DNA of 64,000 bases from Straminergon stramineum. Its lineage: Eukaryota; Streptophyta; Bryopsida; Hypnales; Calliergonaceae. The stretch lies in assembly GCA_963920665.1 (NCBI GenBank), contig OY987265.1, positions 26,913,001-26,977,000 on the forward strand, given 5' to 3'. Positions 35,031 through 45,612 of this stretch are shown here, in pieces. The notes beneath the pieces were generated by a model. The model did not search any database. It was not told where the DNA came from and saw only the letters and a program-made list of their open reading frames with translations. The number at the start of each line of letters is the position of its first letter. Positions within the stretch are counted from its first letter, which is position 1. Made by a program: the position numbers and the translations under genes.

Positions 35031-35675
35031 AAATTGAGTTTGGAGGAGATGACCGACCTACCTTTCTGCAATTTGTCCGAAACAGTTCACAACAAATGGC
35101 TTCAAATGTCGGGAAAGCGAGGAAACAACCTCTTCGACGCAACTTGCGATGACAGCATTTGTGCATGGATGCAAATGACCAACTATCAGACATACCTTAA
35201 AGTACATCCATCTGGATCAGGGCCGTCCAAGGGGGAGCTCAAACTCAGAGCTGCGAGAAGAAGTGGATGTCCAAAGAAAATCGCAGAACCGTTGAACACA
35301 TTGTATGGAGCAGAGGGGGTGGGAACCAGGGTTGCTAGCATGCGAGCTTGGAGCGGCGAGCTTGTGAGCCTGTGAGCATAGGAGCGGGAATTTTTTTCTA
35401 GAAAATAATTGGAAGGGACCTATGACCGTGGATTTTGAAAACCCTATATTTCTTTGAAAGAAGGGTCATTTTTATGAAATATAACGTACTTTTAACTTTT
35501 AGTTCACTTTTTGAAGAAACAACTAGATTTAATCCAATATGGTCTAATCCTGCAAATGATAAATGCGAAGTAAAATAACAAACATGCAATATATAGCCAT
35601 AAAACACACAAATCCAATCATAATAGAAATCAACATATAATAGCATGACTCATGAGATATGTCAATCTCGTAAGT

Positions 35676-38280
35676 CTAGGTCTCTACAGACTCGGTCGCA
35701 GAATCAGAAGTCTTGGATGAGTTTGAAGACTTTGTACCAGGGTTGTTCTGTCGAACACATTTTGGGGTTGGGTGTCGAGTTGTTCGTCTGATGTCACGTG
35801 TCGTACAAGACGAGTGTCGTGTATATATGACAATTTTGACGAATAAAGCCTTATCCTAATAGCAGAGATAATTTGAAATCTCATTTTATTTATGATCCAT
35901 AATTAAGAATGGAATAAGTGATTATTAAATTGAGACACTTCAATAAAATGAAACTCAAATATGTCAAGATTGGAAATAGAAAGTGTTTTATTTGAAAGTC
36001 AACCTTAAAGTTGACTTTATTAGACGGACAAGGGGGTCTACTTGACGTGTTGGACGTCGTGTTCATCGTGTTGTCGAGTTGTTCGGCCAAACAACCATGC
36101 TTTGTACCCTCAGATGCAGACCCATCTATAAATTGCAAGACATTCAAAGCGTAAGTGTCTTTACGGCATTTAGGTTTAGAGCAACCAAAATCCAGAAAGG
36201 CCTTAGCCATTTGTTGAGCAAAAACTGGAAGGTCGAAAGGCTTCTCCGGATTGATGAGAACATTTGGTTCTTCAACTTTGCACTTGCTAACATCAATCCT
36301 CGATGACTGCAACCCAATATGATTCCATGTAAGAGGGTGACAATTTGGAAATCACCATATGAAGACAAAATTTAGAAAGTGCCAACTTACTTACTGAATT
36401 TTCCCTTCCGAGTGAATTCTCGAGGTATGACGGGCATATCGTCTAGGTCTTGTGAAACCAAAGCAATTGTCTGTGGTTGTGTCGCCACCATGGTTGGAGT
36501 GGACTTTTTCATCGGGATGAGGATGGCATCGAAAATGTCCTTGTTCTCCTCCAAAGCCACAATGTGGTGGCATGTTCCACGGCAAGCAATAATCGATGCA
36601 CTTGAAGGCAAGAGAAAAAAATAATTATTTCAAGGACTTCCACCATAAGTAAGGGCTTGGAATACAACAAATGAAAAAGTTCAACCCTAACTTGTGGATG
36701 CACTACAATCCAACACCAAATCGCCTTCAACGCTCGTAGCTTCCAATAGGATTTGGAAGAATCGTGGGTCTTTCTCGCGAGCACCCTGCCATGGCTTTCC
36801 ACCGTTCATTGCCATGTCATCTGGATGGGTGTAGTTCATCAATATGTCATCTCGTGCAATGTCTACACCAACTTTCTTCATCGTTGGTGTGCGTCTGAAT
36901 GAGAAATTGGACTCCCCTTTCACGCCTAAGTCCTTCACTACAAGTGTGATTCCAAATTTTTGCGTCTGCAATCATCCGAAAGAGGTATATAATCATGAGG
37001 AATGCAAGGAACATAATGCCCTATGAAGTGGTTGTGAATGCTACAAAGGTCCAATGGAATTTACTGTTTTGGAATTGTCTATAGCCGAGGTCAAGTGCAT
37101 GCGGTTCATGCCCATCCACTCCTTTTTCTTGACCATCTGATATGTCTCACACAATCCAACGATGTCGGACTTTGCTTTGGCACTCCACGAGTAAAACAGT
37201 ATGATGCATCCATGGTCCTGCAAGTGCTTCAAGGCGAAACTGAATGCAGATTGGAGGGCCTCATCTTCCAAATCTTCATTCCATTCCAGCACCTCTCGTG
37301 GCGGAGAAGATAGCCCCGACACTGGCAAGTTTTCCAGGTAGTCAAAAAACACGACATCCACCCCCGGCTTAGCATTTGGCACACCATAGAACATGCGAGG
37401 CTTTCCCCCTAACAACTGCCATTATGAAGAAGGTCAAAAAACAAATGATGAGCATACCCTATATTCACGATAATTCAAACATGGAAATGCACTTTTAATT
37501 TAAACTCTAAGAACATTACCTTCTTGAGAAAGGCCAAGACTTCTTTGTAGCATTTCGGATTCTTGGACTCCATGTCATCCACGAGGTCTTCAATGGAGAT
37601 GTTGAGGATTAAATCCTCAGAGTTGGTTAAATCATCTTCATTAAGAACTATTGCCTGTGTGACATGAGTAATGACATCTTTTGTGAGCTGGGATAGAGTG
37701 GCCTTCCTCTTGATTCCGCTCTAAGATTTGGCTTGCATCTCAGAGCCTTGATCCACCGTGGAAGATGCTGGATTTTGGTTGTCTGCTTCGACCTTCTTCT
37801 TGCCTTTGGCCTTGGCCTTCTCTTCCTTCTCTTTTTCCTTTTCTTTTTCTTTCTCCACCAACTTGGCCAGTCACTCCGCTTCCTTCTTTTCCTTGGCGGT
37901 GAGAAGAACTTGGACCCGGACCTCCTTCTTTCTATCATTTGCATCCCTCTTCGCAATGGCCTTCCTCCTCTACCTATCCGTCATGCCTGAGAACTCGTCC
38001 ACGTCCAAATCAATGGCACCTTTGCCATCCAAAGATGCCTGGAGCTCCACCTCGGACGAATGAGTGAATGCTAGTGCACAATCCAAATACCACGCTCCTC
38101 CACTGAGATGAGCCGTGGTGAATGTTCTCATCTGGCTCAGCGTGAACATGCAGTCGATGGAGCTTCGATCGAGCCATGTGGACAAGAACGGAGGCAATTC
38201 CTTCCGGTCGATTGCACCCTTTGCCTCTAGCTCGTACTTGAAGTATCTATAGCGCAAGAACTTACGATCATTAAGGTCAA
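35676..38280 (-). pseudogene. ParB-like/DNA methyltransferase-like fusion, copy C (5'-truncated)
   Basis: Retains exons equivalent to copy B exons 6-10: YFKYELEAKGAIDRKE and the Lys/Glu coil (38,250-37,520), FFDYLENLPVSG and HGCIILFYSWSA (37,415-37,075), KDPRFFQILLEATSVEGDLVLD (36,970-36,690), ACRGTCHHIVALEENKDIFDAI (36,610-36,400) and the tail (36,306-35,676). All exons encoding the ParB domain are missing. The motif IV position reads DYLE rather than DPPY, and the GTGRH of other copies is GTCHH here, so it is the most decayed at the cofactor site. Its last exon carries a 362-bp MITE. Confidence 0.65.
35738..36099 (+). mobile_element. hAT-type MITE (362 bp) in the last exon of copy C
   Basis: Ends CAGGGTTGTTCTG and GAACAACCATG, flanked by a perfect 8-bp duplication CTTTGTAC (35,730-35,737 and 36,100-36,107). 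Near-identical to the MITE at 22,312-22,658, apart from a 15-bp stretch absent there. It also shares its first ~100 bp with the hAT-type terminus at 12,493. Confidence 0.92.
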
Positions 38281-38335
38281 GCGGACAAATGTAGATGCAA
38301 ATCAAAAGAGTGGAAGCACTTCGTCATCCACCGTA

Positions 38336-38581
38336 ATGCAATCTGAAGATCCTTCAACTATACAAATAATGAGAGCATTTGAAAACCTTGGAAGAGAACC
38401 AATACGACCACAATATCAACATGGAGCCATCTTTTACAGTATTGGAAGACATGTAATGTCCTTCAATTATAACGAACTACAATCATACCTGAAAAGAACC
38501 CTTCTAAAACACAATATTCATTATTTTGGGAGGTTTAGACTCTCTCAAAATAATGTTATCCATTTAGACGCTAAAAATTGA
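38336..38581 (+). other. Unrecognised 81-codon ORF
   Basis: ATG to TGA ORF (MQSEDPSTIQ...) next to the broken end of copy C. The composition is protein-like (IRPQYQHGAIFYSIGRHVMS), but I recognise no domain and see no splice partner. It could be an exon of an unrelated gene fragment or chance. Confidence 0.25.
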
Positions 38582-38749
38582 GTTTTCATTTTAGCCAATT
38601 CAGGTTGACAAATGTTAAGTTTATTAATTCGAAAGTATAATTTCCATTAAAATGAGAGTTTTTAGGATTAATAAGCCCCGCATTACAGTTTGTTCATTGT
38701 GAGAGGAGTATCAAGATTCATATAAGTGAACTTCATGTCCTAGACTAAA

Positions 38750-38865
38750 CACCAAGTCATGACCTCTACAGTTGGTTGTAAGGAGTTGTATATGTCATTC
38801 AAGCAGTCCGGGTTCGATTCCTATTGAATTCGTTTGAGCGCACAATCTGTACACATGACTTGGTG
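38750..38865 (+). repeat. tRNA-like B box inside a 12-bp inverted repeat (possible SINE remnant)
   Basis: CACCAAGTCATG at 38,750-38,761 and its exact reverse complement at 38,854-38,865 enclose GGTTCGATTCC (38,811-38,821), the pol III internal B box, and an A-box-like AGTTGGTTGTAAGGAG upstream. The arms do not fold into a proper tRNA, so this is at best a tRNA-derived element. Confidence 0.3.
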
Positions 38866-39301
38866 CTGCTAAGTGAGATTCACAGGCAGGAAAGTTGTAA
38901 CAACCACCCCAACCCCTACCCAAAATGTGACAAGTGCTTTACACATTAACAAAATAAAAGGTAGATATACCCACTATCCTTTTGGTCAAAATGGATTTAC
39001 AATTTCAAATGACATATATACAACAATAATTATCTAAACAACTTCATTGAATAATATAGAATATCAAACACCATAAGACAATACATATAATAATACTATA
39101 TGTACTTGCAATTGTTCTATACACACATAATATATTCTTGCTAACATATATGCAATACCAAACAATAATATAAAATCAATCAAGTGAACCCTATTTCATG
39201 TACTATAAAATTTAAATTCCAATTACTACACGAAGAATGACGATGTGCTACTACATTATTACAAAATGTATAGTACATATACACAACCATATCTTTGGTT
39301 A
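38866..39301. other. AT-rich non-coding stretch
   Basis: No gene or repeat that I can support. Confidence 0.4.
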
Positions 39302-42300
39302 TCAAGTGTACGATGCCAAACTCTGGTTGATGACTTCAATTTGAACAACCGGAATCTTGATCAAGCAATGGATGGTGTCCTTCCTTATAGTAGAACTCCA
39401 TGCTGTCATTAGAGCATTTGTGTGCTCCCAAACCGGCAGCTTAGTTTCATCGACCTTCCAACACAAACCTCTATCATTGTCCCATCTAGTGTAGTTGTCT
39501 TGAACTTCCCTACTTCTTGATGTTGGACGGAAATATTGAATGAGGATGCAATTCGGTTTCTCTAGATTACTGTTTGGATCTGACAATGCCCTTACAATCC
39601 AAACAGGTCGACTGTCACCATCCGCAGGACAAACTGCAACAAAGTATCCATTGTACAAATCACGCCCCACACTAAATGATGGTTCTGGACAACCAGATCG
39701 AGGCTCAACGTATGCTTCATCCTCTGCAAACTCTTCACGGTCCTTGCCATCATCCTCTAATTGATCCACTCGTGTTCGTTGAACACATGTTTTGGGCCAA
39801 AAACCATCCCGCAAAACTCTAGAGCTTGGTAATAGTTCTTGCATTGCTAGCCTCACATTACGCCAATAGTGAACCAAATGCTCATACCGCCTTCGGTATT
39901 CCCCAGTAATGTCTGCATTACACAAGTTCTCCCAGTACTTCTCAAATCCAGATATACCTTTTACAATGTCATTGGCGCCTTTCATTTCCATAGGTTGTGC
40001 TAGCATCGGTACTCCACAGGGCCACTAACTTTGCCCTTCATCATCTTCTTTCCATAACTTAATGGGCCTACCATTTTTCCCTTTCCAATCTACATCAGTG
40101 CACTTCAACTTATACTTCATGACCGGAATTCCATTTGAATCTAGGTAGAACTTCACTTGTTGTGGCTTTGTGTGCCCAATTAGAATATCGTCACTGTCAC
40201 GACCCTCATCACAAGGCGTGCCCGTGCCACCTTGGTGAGCAAGGGGGACATTGGGAGTGACTCCCCAAGCCTTGCAAGGGATGAGGTGAGAGGGACTAGG
40301 AGTTCCGAGCGATCAGAGCGTGGTAGCGCTTTGATTCGGACGAATTTGAGGGCATGTGATACATGCTTGAAAAGGTCTCGAGGAGACGCTTTTAGCCGTC
40401 TAAAGAACGCATGATTTGGACTGGTGAGTCAAAAGTTATAGGCGTTCAAAGGTGGAGGTGTCTTGGTGGCGCTAGAACACTTAAGGGCTAGGAGGGAGGG
40501 GTTCATGAGGAATCCCTCCATGAAGTATGTCATGTAGCATATCTTTAGAAAGCTAAGAACACAAGGATGCTAAATTGACAAGCATTACGAGGTTTTAAGG
40601 TAGGAGCCTCAAGTTATGGCCAAGAGAAGCGCCGTGGTGAAGGCGTGACGCCTCTCCCGGTGAACCCAAATCTTTGGAGGGCGATAACTTTGCGAGGACT
40701 TGTCCTAATGGGGCAAGTGAGTAGTGCATCGGCATTTACTCGTCAAGTAGATGTCGAAAATGGGATCGCATGTGAGATTTGGAGCCCGGACTGCAATGTT
40801 ATGTCGGGTAGACGTTCGGGAGTCCCAAACTAGGGTGAATCAGGAGAAATGGGGTGGTCTTCTAAAACCACTTTGGTTTTGGGAGTTCCCCTTGAAATAC
40901 AAGGGGGGGGTCTATTGAGTCCCATATAGAGTACTATAGGAGGGGTTGGTCTCCCTCCTCACTCCCTCTTGGAGCCTTGGTGAGTCCCAGTGACTCAAGG
41001 TTGGTGGTGTGGGGTCACCACCACTCCAAGGCACCATGGGACACTTGTGGGTGTCCCGTGGCACCGGTTGGATGGAGTCCCACTCCTTGCTAGGCTATGT
41101 GGAGGTGTCCTGAATGGTGAGTCCCGATTAGTGACAAAGTGGAAAGTAACAAATATTCAATGAGCCTAATATGGAGTTGGGGTGACACTCAAGGGCAGTT
41201 AAGCCCATGGTGAGTAGTGCCACCATGGGTCCCTACACAATAAGATGGAAGTCCCGCCCCATGTTACCAAGTAACATGCCTCGGTGTCATGATGTGTGTG
41301 TGTGTGTGCTAGTAGTCCCGGTGACTGAGACTTAGCACAAAGAGTTGGAATGGGAGACTAACATTGGATGTGCGTGGCATGTGTAGTATTATGAGAGCGT
41401 GACCCTTAGTGCCACTAAAGTGTTAGGTGCTTGGAAAGCATTGGAAGGTGGACTTAAGGTGGTAAGTGTCACTAAGGGGTGCGATAGTCACCATCAATAA
41501 ATGAACCAGCAATGGACCCCTTGGAATCGGGCACCTCTTCAATTAGATGTGGGATAGTAGGAATGGATTCTACATCCATGAACGACTTCATGAGCACAGG
41601 GACAGTCGGAAAATTCTCCTTCTTCAAAAGCATACTCCATCTCCCAAACAAGGCATCTATGTCATCATGAGTATGACCAACAATCATGAAGCTCACATAC
41701 ACTTCACAAAAGATCTTGTTTGCAACTAGTAGAGACCAAAAACAATATACATATCTATTTTTGTTGTCCCCGATGGCATTGTCCATTTGCACATTTAGAA
41801 TAGGCGGTAATGGCGTTGCTGGAAGTAAAGGTTCTAGTGGCGGGGGTAGTGATGCTAGGCACATTTCCTTGTCCTTGAGCACTGCTCTAAACAAAGATGT
41901 TGCCCCTGCATTTTCAAACAACTTCCTTGAAGACGACTTCGGTACTTCTACAAGGTCTCGCAACAACTTTGCTATGGACCCAATGGTGTAATTTGAATCA
42001 TCCTTAAAAAGATCCAAACCATAATGTGCGTAGTAGACATCAGCATGACCATGCACAATCATGCCAGTGACGGACACAGGCAACTTCGTTAAACCATCAA
42101 GATCTTTACTTTTATGGGAGAAGACTAGAAAAGCTGTTTTTGCATGATCCATCTTGTCATGCATGATTGTAAGACACTCATGTAGAGATGTTTGAGACCA
42201 ATATTAGTTCGCATAATAGAGCTCCCTATGCGTGCGAGCCTTGGCAAGGTGTTTGTCCATCCTCCTCAACCACAACAGAGCACTTTCAGACCCAAAAAGA

Positions 42301-43439
42301 GTACCCTTCACAAGCTCACGTAATTTGTCACAAACAGCACATCGAGCGAAGTTATCTCCGGGTTGCTTCACATCATACTCAGGGAACTTAGTAGACCTGA
42401 TCTTGCTCAAGTTCAATGTTGAAACCTCCTTCAGTCCGAAAGCCACATTCACTTCGTTGATTTTTGCCATTTGACCCTTCCACTGAAATGTAGCCGACAG
42501 AATTTTGGACATGATTTTTTCTCTTGATTTGAGCGTGTGGGATTTATGTGGCATGTGATCTACTTCCTTTTCCAAGATGCACTTCAAAGTTATAGATGCT
42601 TGTTCCATATGTTGCCTTGGCTTTAACATTCCCAAATTACCATGGTCCCTAGCTTCTCGACCATCCTTCATGGCATATTTTTTGTAGCGGTAGAATGTAG
42701 ACTCTAGAACCCCAGCAATATGCATCCAAGCTCGTATGCACACGTCTATCTCATCTATCGTGACCAGCCTTCTCCCTCGTGAATCATGATGCATCTGCTT
42801 GTGAACTTTAGTCTTGAGATACACTCTATGCTTGAACATTGAATTTTGGTACATGCGAAGTCGGAAAGCTCGAATCTTCTCTCTTGGAAACGGTTGGGCG
42901 TAGTTTTTACTACAACAAACTTTGCTCGACACCATATTGATGGACTCTTGACTGAGGAGGTCTTTCATTTTGATGCAGGTCTCGCGTGGCGGCTTTCAAA
43001 TAGTACTTGTATATGGTTGGCTACTCTTCGATGACGGTGGATTTACACGAATTGCTTGGAGACGGTTGTAATTATCCTTGATTGCATGGTCATGCAGACT
43101 TGCCTCACGACAGTGGACAAGCTTAATATCCCGGGCTACTAGAGCACATATCCGCTCTTGGGGGATGTCTGGTTCAGAATGAGTCTTTGAGATGTGTACG
43201 GCCACATGACTGTCCCCAAGGGAACCATCAGCACCGAGGATTAGATCCGAGTTCACACTCTGGCAAATGCCCTCACCAACAAGAGTTCTTGCATTGTTGT
43301 ATATAATAACAACACTTGTATTTGAGCATCGTCTTGGAAATCCTTTGCACTCTGGAATGTCAACCTCCATTTCGTCTTGTCCTTGCACTTCATCATCAAA
43401 CCAGACAATACTATCGAAGGGGACATCTTCGGAACTCAT
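39302..43439 (-). pseudogene. DUF7869-type transposon-associated protein, copy 2, near complete
   Basis: One reading frame from ATG 43,439 (MSSEDVPFDSIVWFDDE) to the stop at 39,302, about 947 codons once the solo LTR at 40,195-41,486 and one 5-bp duplication are disregarded; the frame resumes exactly (SFIDGD, then DILIGHTKPQQ). Only three premature stops: 42,996-42,998, 42,204-42,206 and 40,025-40,027. Features: Cys pair (CAVCDKLRELVKG) with a following HRELYYAN, HDKMDHAKT, SVTGMIVHGH, and the family hallmark QMDNAIGDNKNRY followed by VGHTHDDIDALFGRWS, which suggests a metal-binding nuclease-like fold (inference). The C-terminal 230 residues contain SVGRDLYNGYFVAVCPADG, unrecognised. Single exon, consistent with a transposon protein. 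The function of DUF7869 proteins is not established. Confidence 0.8.
40195..41486. mobile_element. Solo LTR (1,292 bp) in the DUF7869 gene
   Basis: Starts TGTCACGACCC and ends GGGGTGCGATA, so the termini are near-inverted with a probable CA to TA change at the end. A perfect 5-bp duplication GTCAC flanks it (40,190-40,194 and 41,487-41,491). TGTCACGACC starts are common in plant Ty3-type LTRs. No coding capacity. Removing it with one duplication restores the DUF7869 frame, which proves the boundaries. Confidence 0.9.
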
Positions 43440-43648
43440 TTTACCTGTACCTATCCATATGAATAATGTACTATTGATTTATACATGAATGCTCTCAAAT
43501 AAAGAAAACAGAATAAGGTATTCAAATTGACTGTAATTGGTAGAGTCACCCTAAATAGGAAACATTGAAAAGTACATTAAAAATTCTAAAAACAAAAGTC
43601 TCCAAGTTATATTCAGATTTCTTAAGCTAGACAAATTGATTAATCTAG

Positions 43649-44430
43649 TTAGATCGACTCAACCTAATCTGTACAATGTCCAAATCAATACCCAGACAAT
43701 AAAAATAGTAGATCATTGTAAATGTTTCAAAGTATCATTATAACCCATATTCAATAATAACATGATTAACACATCTGTGATTTATCTGGAATATGTCAAT
43801 TTCAAAATGGTTTTGTTCATTAGTTGAAAGCAACGTGAAGCTTAGGTTGTCTTGACCTAAAAACGCACACTCAGTTTCTGAGAACTCCATCCTTCATAGA
43901 CATGAAGAATCCCGTAATTTGCAACTACCAACAATTCAATGACATTAGTTAAATCGATAAAGCAGGTTAGGTCGATTCGACCTAATCTGTACAATGATAG
44001 AATCAATACCCAGACAATAAACACAATAGATCATTGTTAATCTTAAGAACAATTTAAAAACAATATTCACTAATAACATGATTGACACATTTGTGATTTA
44101 TCCAGAATGTTTCAATTTTAAAATGGTTTTGTTCCTTGGTTGCAAGCGGCGTGAACTTTAGGTCGGCTCAACCTAAAAGCGCGGACAAAGTTTCTGAGAA
44201 CTCTGACTCTCATGGACATTAATATTCTTATTTTTGCAGTTAAATCAAATAGGTCGATAGAGCACGTTAGGTCGACTCAACCTAATTTGCACAACGTTCA
44301 AATGGAAATCTGAATAATAAATAGAAAATATCATATTTGTCAACATCAAGTGCTCTCATGGCGACTCGACTTGAACTGTATCCATGAATCGAACTATTCT
44401 AATGTAGTCATTTAGGTCGACTCGACCTAA
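43649..44430. repeat. Six dispersed copies of a 19-bp palindrome
   Basis: Sites at 43,649-43,667, 43,842-43,860, 43,967-43,985, 44,158-44,176, 44,267-44,285 and 44,412-44,430. Consensus TTAGGTCGASTCGACCTAA, its own reverse complement; the last site is a perfect match. Three are followed by AATCTGTACAATG-like words, suggesting a larger ancestral repeat unit of about 100-300 bp. Confidence 0.85.
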
Positions 44431-44510
44431 AGATCTCGTAATATCCGGAAGGCTTGGTATTATTTCATTTTGTCCAAGTGTCCACATTTTTCGGCGGTTT
44501 TATCGAGGCT

Positions 44511-44807
44511 ATGGAAAGCGAAGCTACTCACTCCAGTTTCAAATCCGGAAACTGCAACAATGATATAGAAAGTCCAGCAGTCGTCGATTCAATGCAAAAC
44601 AACATCGACATACAACACAACAAAACAACAGACGAACAATTCATTGTGATAGATTACTCACTTCAAGAAATGAAAACTTGGAATCAATTGACTGAAAATC
44701 TCAATGCAGACTACAGAAGTGTCTTCAGAACCTTACTTAAAACGCTGAATTCCACCTTCACGCAATTGTTTACACCTAGTATCCACAGGGAATGCAACAA
44801 GTAACCT
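44511..44807 (+). other. Unrecognised ORF next to the palindrome cluster
   Basis: ATG 44,511 (MESEATHSSF) to TAA, about 98 codons, about 80 bp after the last palindrome of the first cluster. Contains QFIVIDYSLQEMKTWNQL. No domain recognised. It might be a 5' exon of the gene at 51,018, since both follow palindrome clusters, but no splice link can be shown. Confidence 0.3.
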
Positions 44808-45504
44808 TCAGAAAATGGAACCAAATTGAATCGAAAGGAACAAACAGCACGGAGAGGAGAAAACAGAAATAAAAAATCAGAGAAAGAATACCCTAACCCA
44901 GACATGCATGGAAGTGGACGACTTCTTGGCAGGAAAAAAGAAGCGGCAAGTGAAGAAATGAAGTTCGAATTCTTCAGTGGCTAGTTGTCAATATCACTTG
45001 TTTACTAAAACAATCCACTGCGTCGTTCACTTCTTTATTTATAAAAAGGCATGGATAGCTATTATCTATTTAAAAATCTATTACGCTCTTTCCAGTCAAC
45101 AGTGTTGTAGAGATTCATTTTCTATTTCGGAGAAAGTCCTTTTCGTTTTGTGAGTTCCACGAAGTCCCTCTCATTAATATGATCAGTGGGTCCTTCTTTT
45201 TTCTTTAGGCAACAATATTTTAGGATATACTCAATGCTAATTTAAAGGTAGCATGGATTGCACATGGTACTTAAAGTAGAGGAGTCTATTATGAATTTTT
45301 GTCATTATTTGGGGAAAAAAACATTTTTGGCTCATGTACATATTCCATTCCTCTTACCATTATTGTAGGAATTCCAAATCTTTTTTAAATTAGAAATATG
45401 TTGGGACCACAACTCCATAGAATCCAACGCTACTTTTTCACTTTTACGTGTTCCTTTTACAGTTTGAGTATGAGTTTTTTTAGTAACAATTATAGATACA
45501 GTTC

Positions 45505-45612
45505 AGGGGTTTAGGGTTTAGGGATTAAGGGTTTAAGGGTTCAAGGGTTTAGGATTTAGGGTTTAGGATTTAAGGGTTTAAGGGTTTAAGGGTTTAGGGG
45601 TATAGGGTTCAA
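45505..45612 (+). repeat. Interstitial plant-type telomere-like repeat
   Basis: A dozen or so degenerate units of TTTAGGG (variants TTTAAGGG, TTCAAGGG, ATTTAGG). The Arabidopsis-type unit supports a plant or green-algal source. Confidence 0.8.

Larger units (their letters stand above)
28969..35326 (+). pseudogene. MULE-like protein with GCM/WRKY/FLYWCH-type zinc finger, split by LTR-like copy 2
   Basis: Starts at ATG 28,969 (MACVRVHGQDVPLVFPIDEGE), is interrupted at 29,273-32,637 by the LTR-like element, then resumes at 32,643. After a Ser/Pro/Glu-rich stretch comes a zinc-finger-like pattern (HPWCK, EHLACQNLDCDY, then FGDHMHPV near 33,480) and a transposase-like region with FMADSAMANWNVAW and RERACLLH-stop-SSSLHKH (34,140-34,290), resembling MULE/FAR1-type DDE proteins. 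An intron with GTAAGT at 34,500 and acceptor TTTATAG at 35,030 precedes the last visible exon (35,031-35,326, LSLEEMTDLPFCNLSETVH). Stops (e.g. 33,042; 34,253; TGG to TAG in DHWLAF) and a frameshift near 33,286 kill it. The 3' end is cut by copy C at 35,327. Confidence 0.65.
35327..38300 (-). mobile_element. Family 1 ParB-methyltransferase element, copy C (partial)
   Basis: The left edge CAGGGTTGCTAGCATG at 35,327 interrupts the last exon of the MULE-like gene (8 bp before it: GTGGGAAC). The element is recognisable up to about 38,300, where the gene's 5' exons should continue but do not. No matching GTGGGAAC or right-hand terminus was found, so the element is truncated on that side. Confidence 0.55.

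Noticed and set aside
38755..38830. Possible tRNA gene around the GGTTCGATTCC box.
   Set aside because: The T-stem and acceptor stem do not pair, and no anticodon arm can be drawn.
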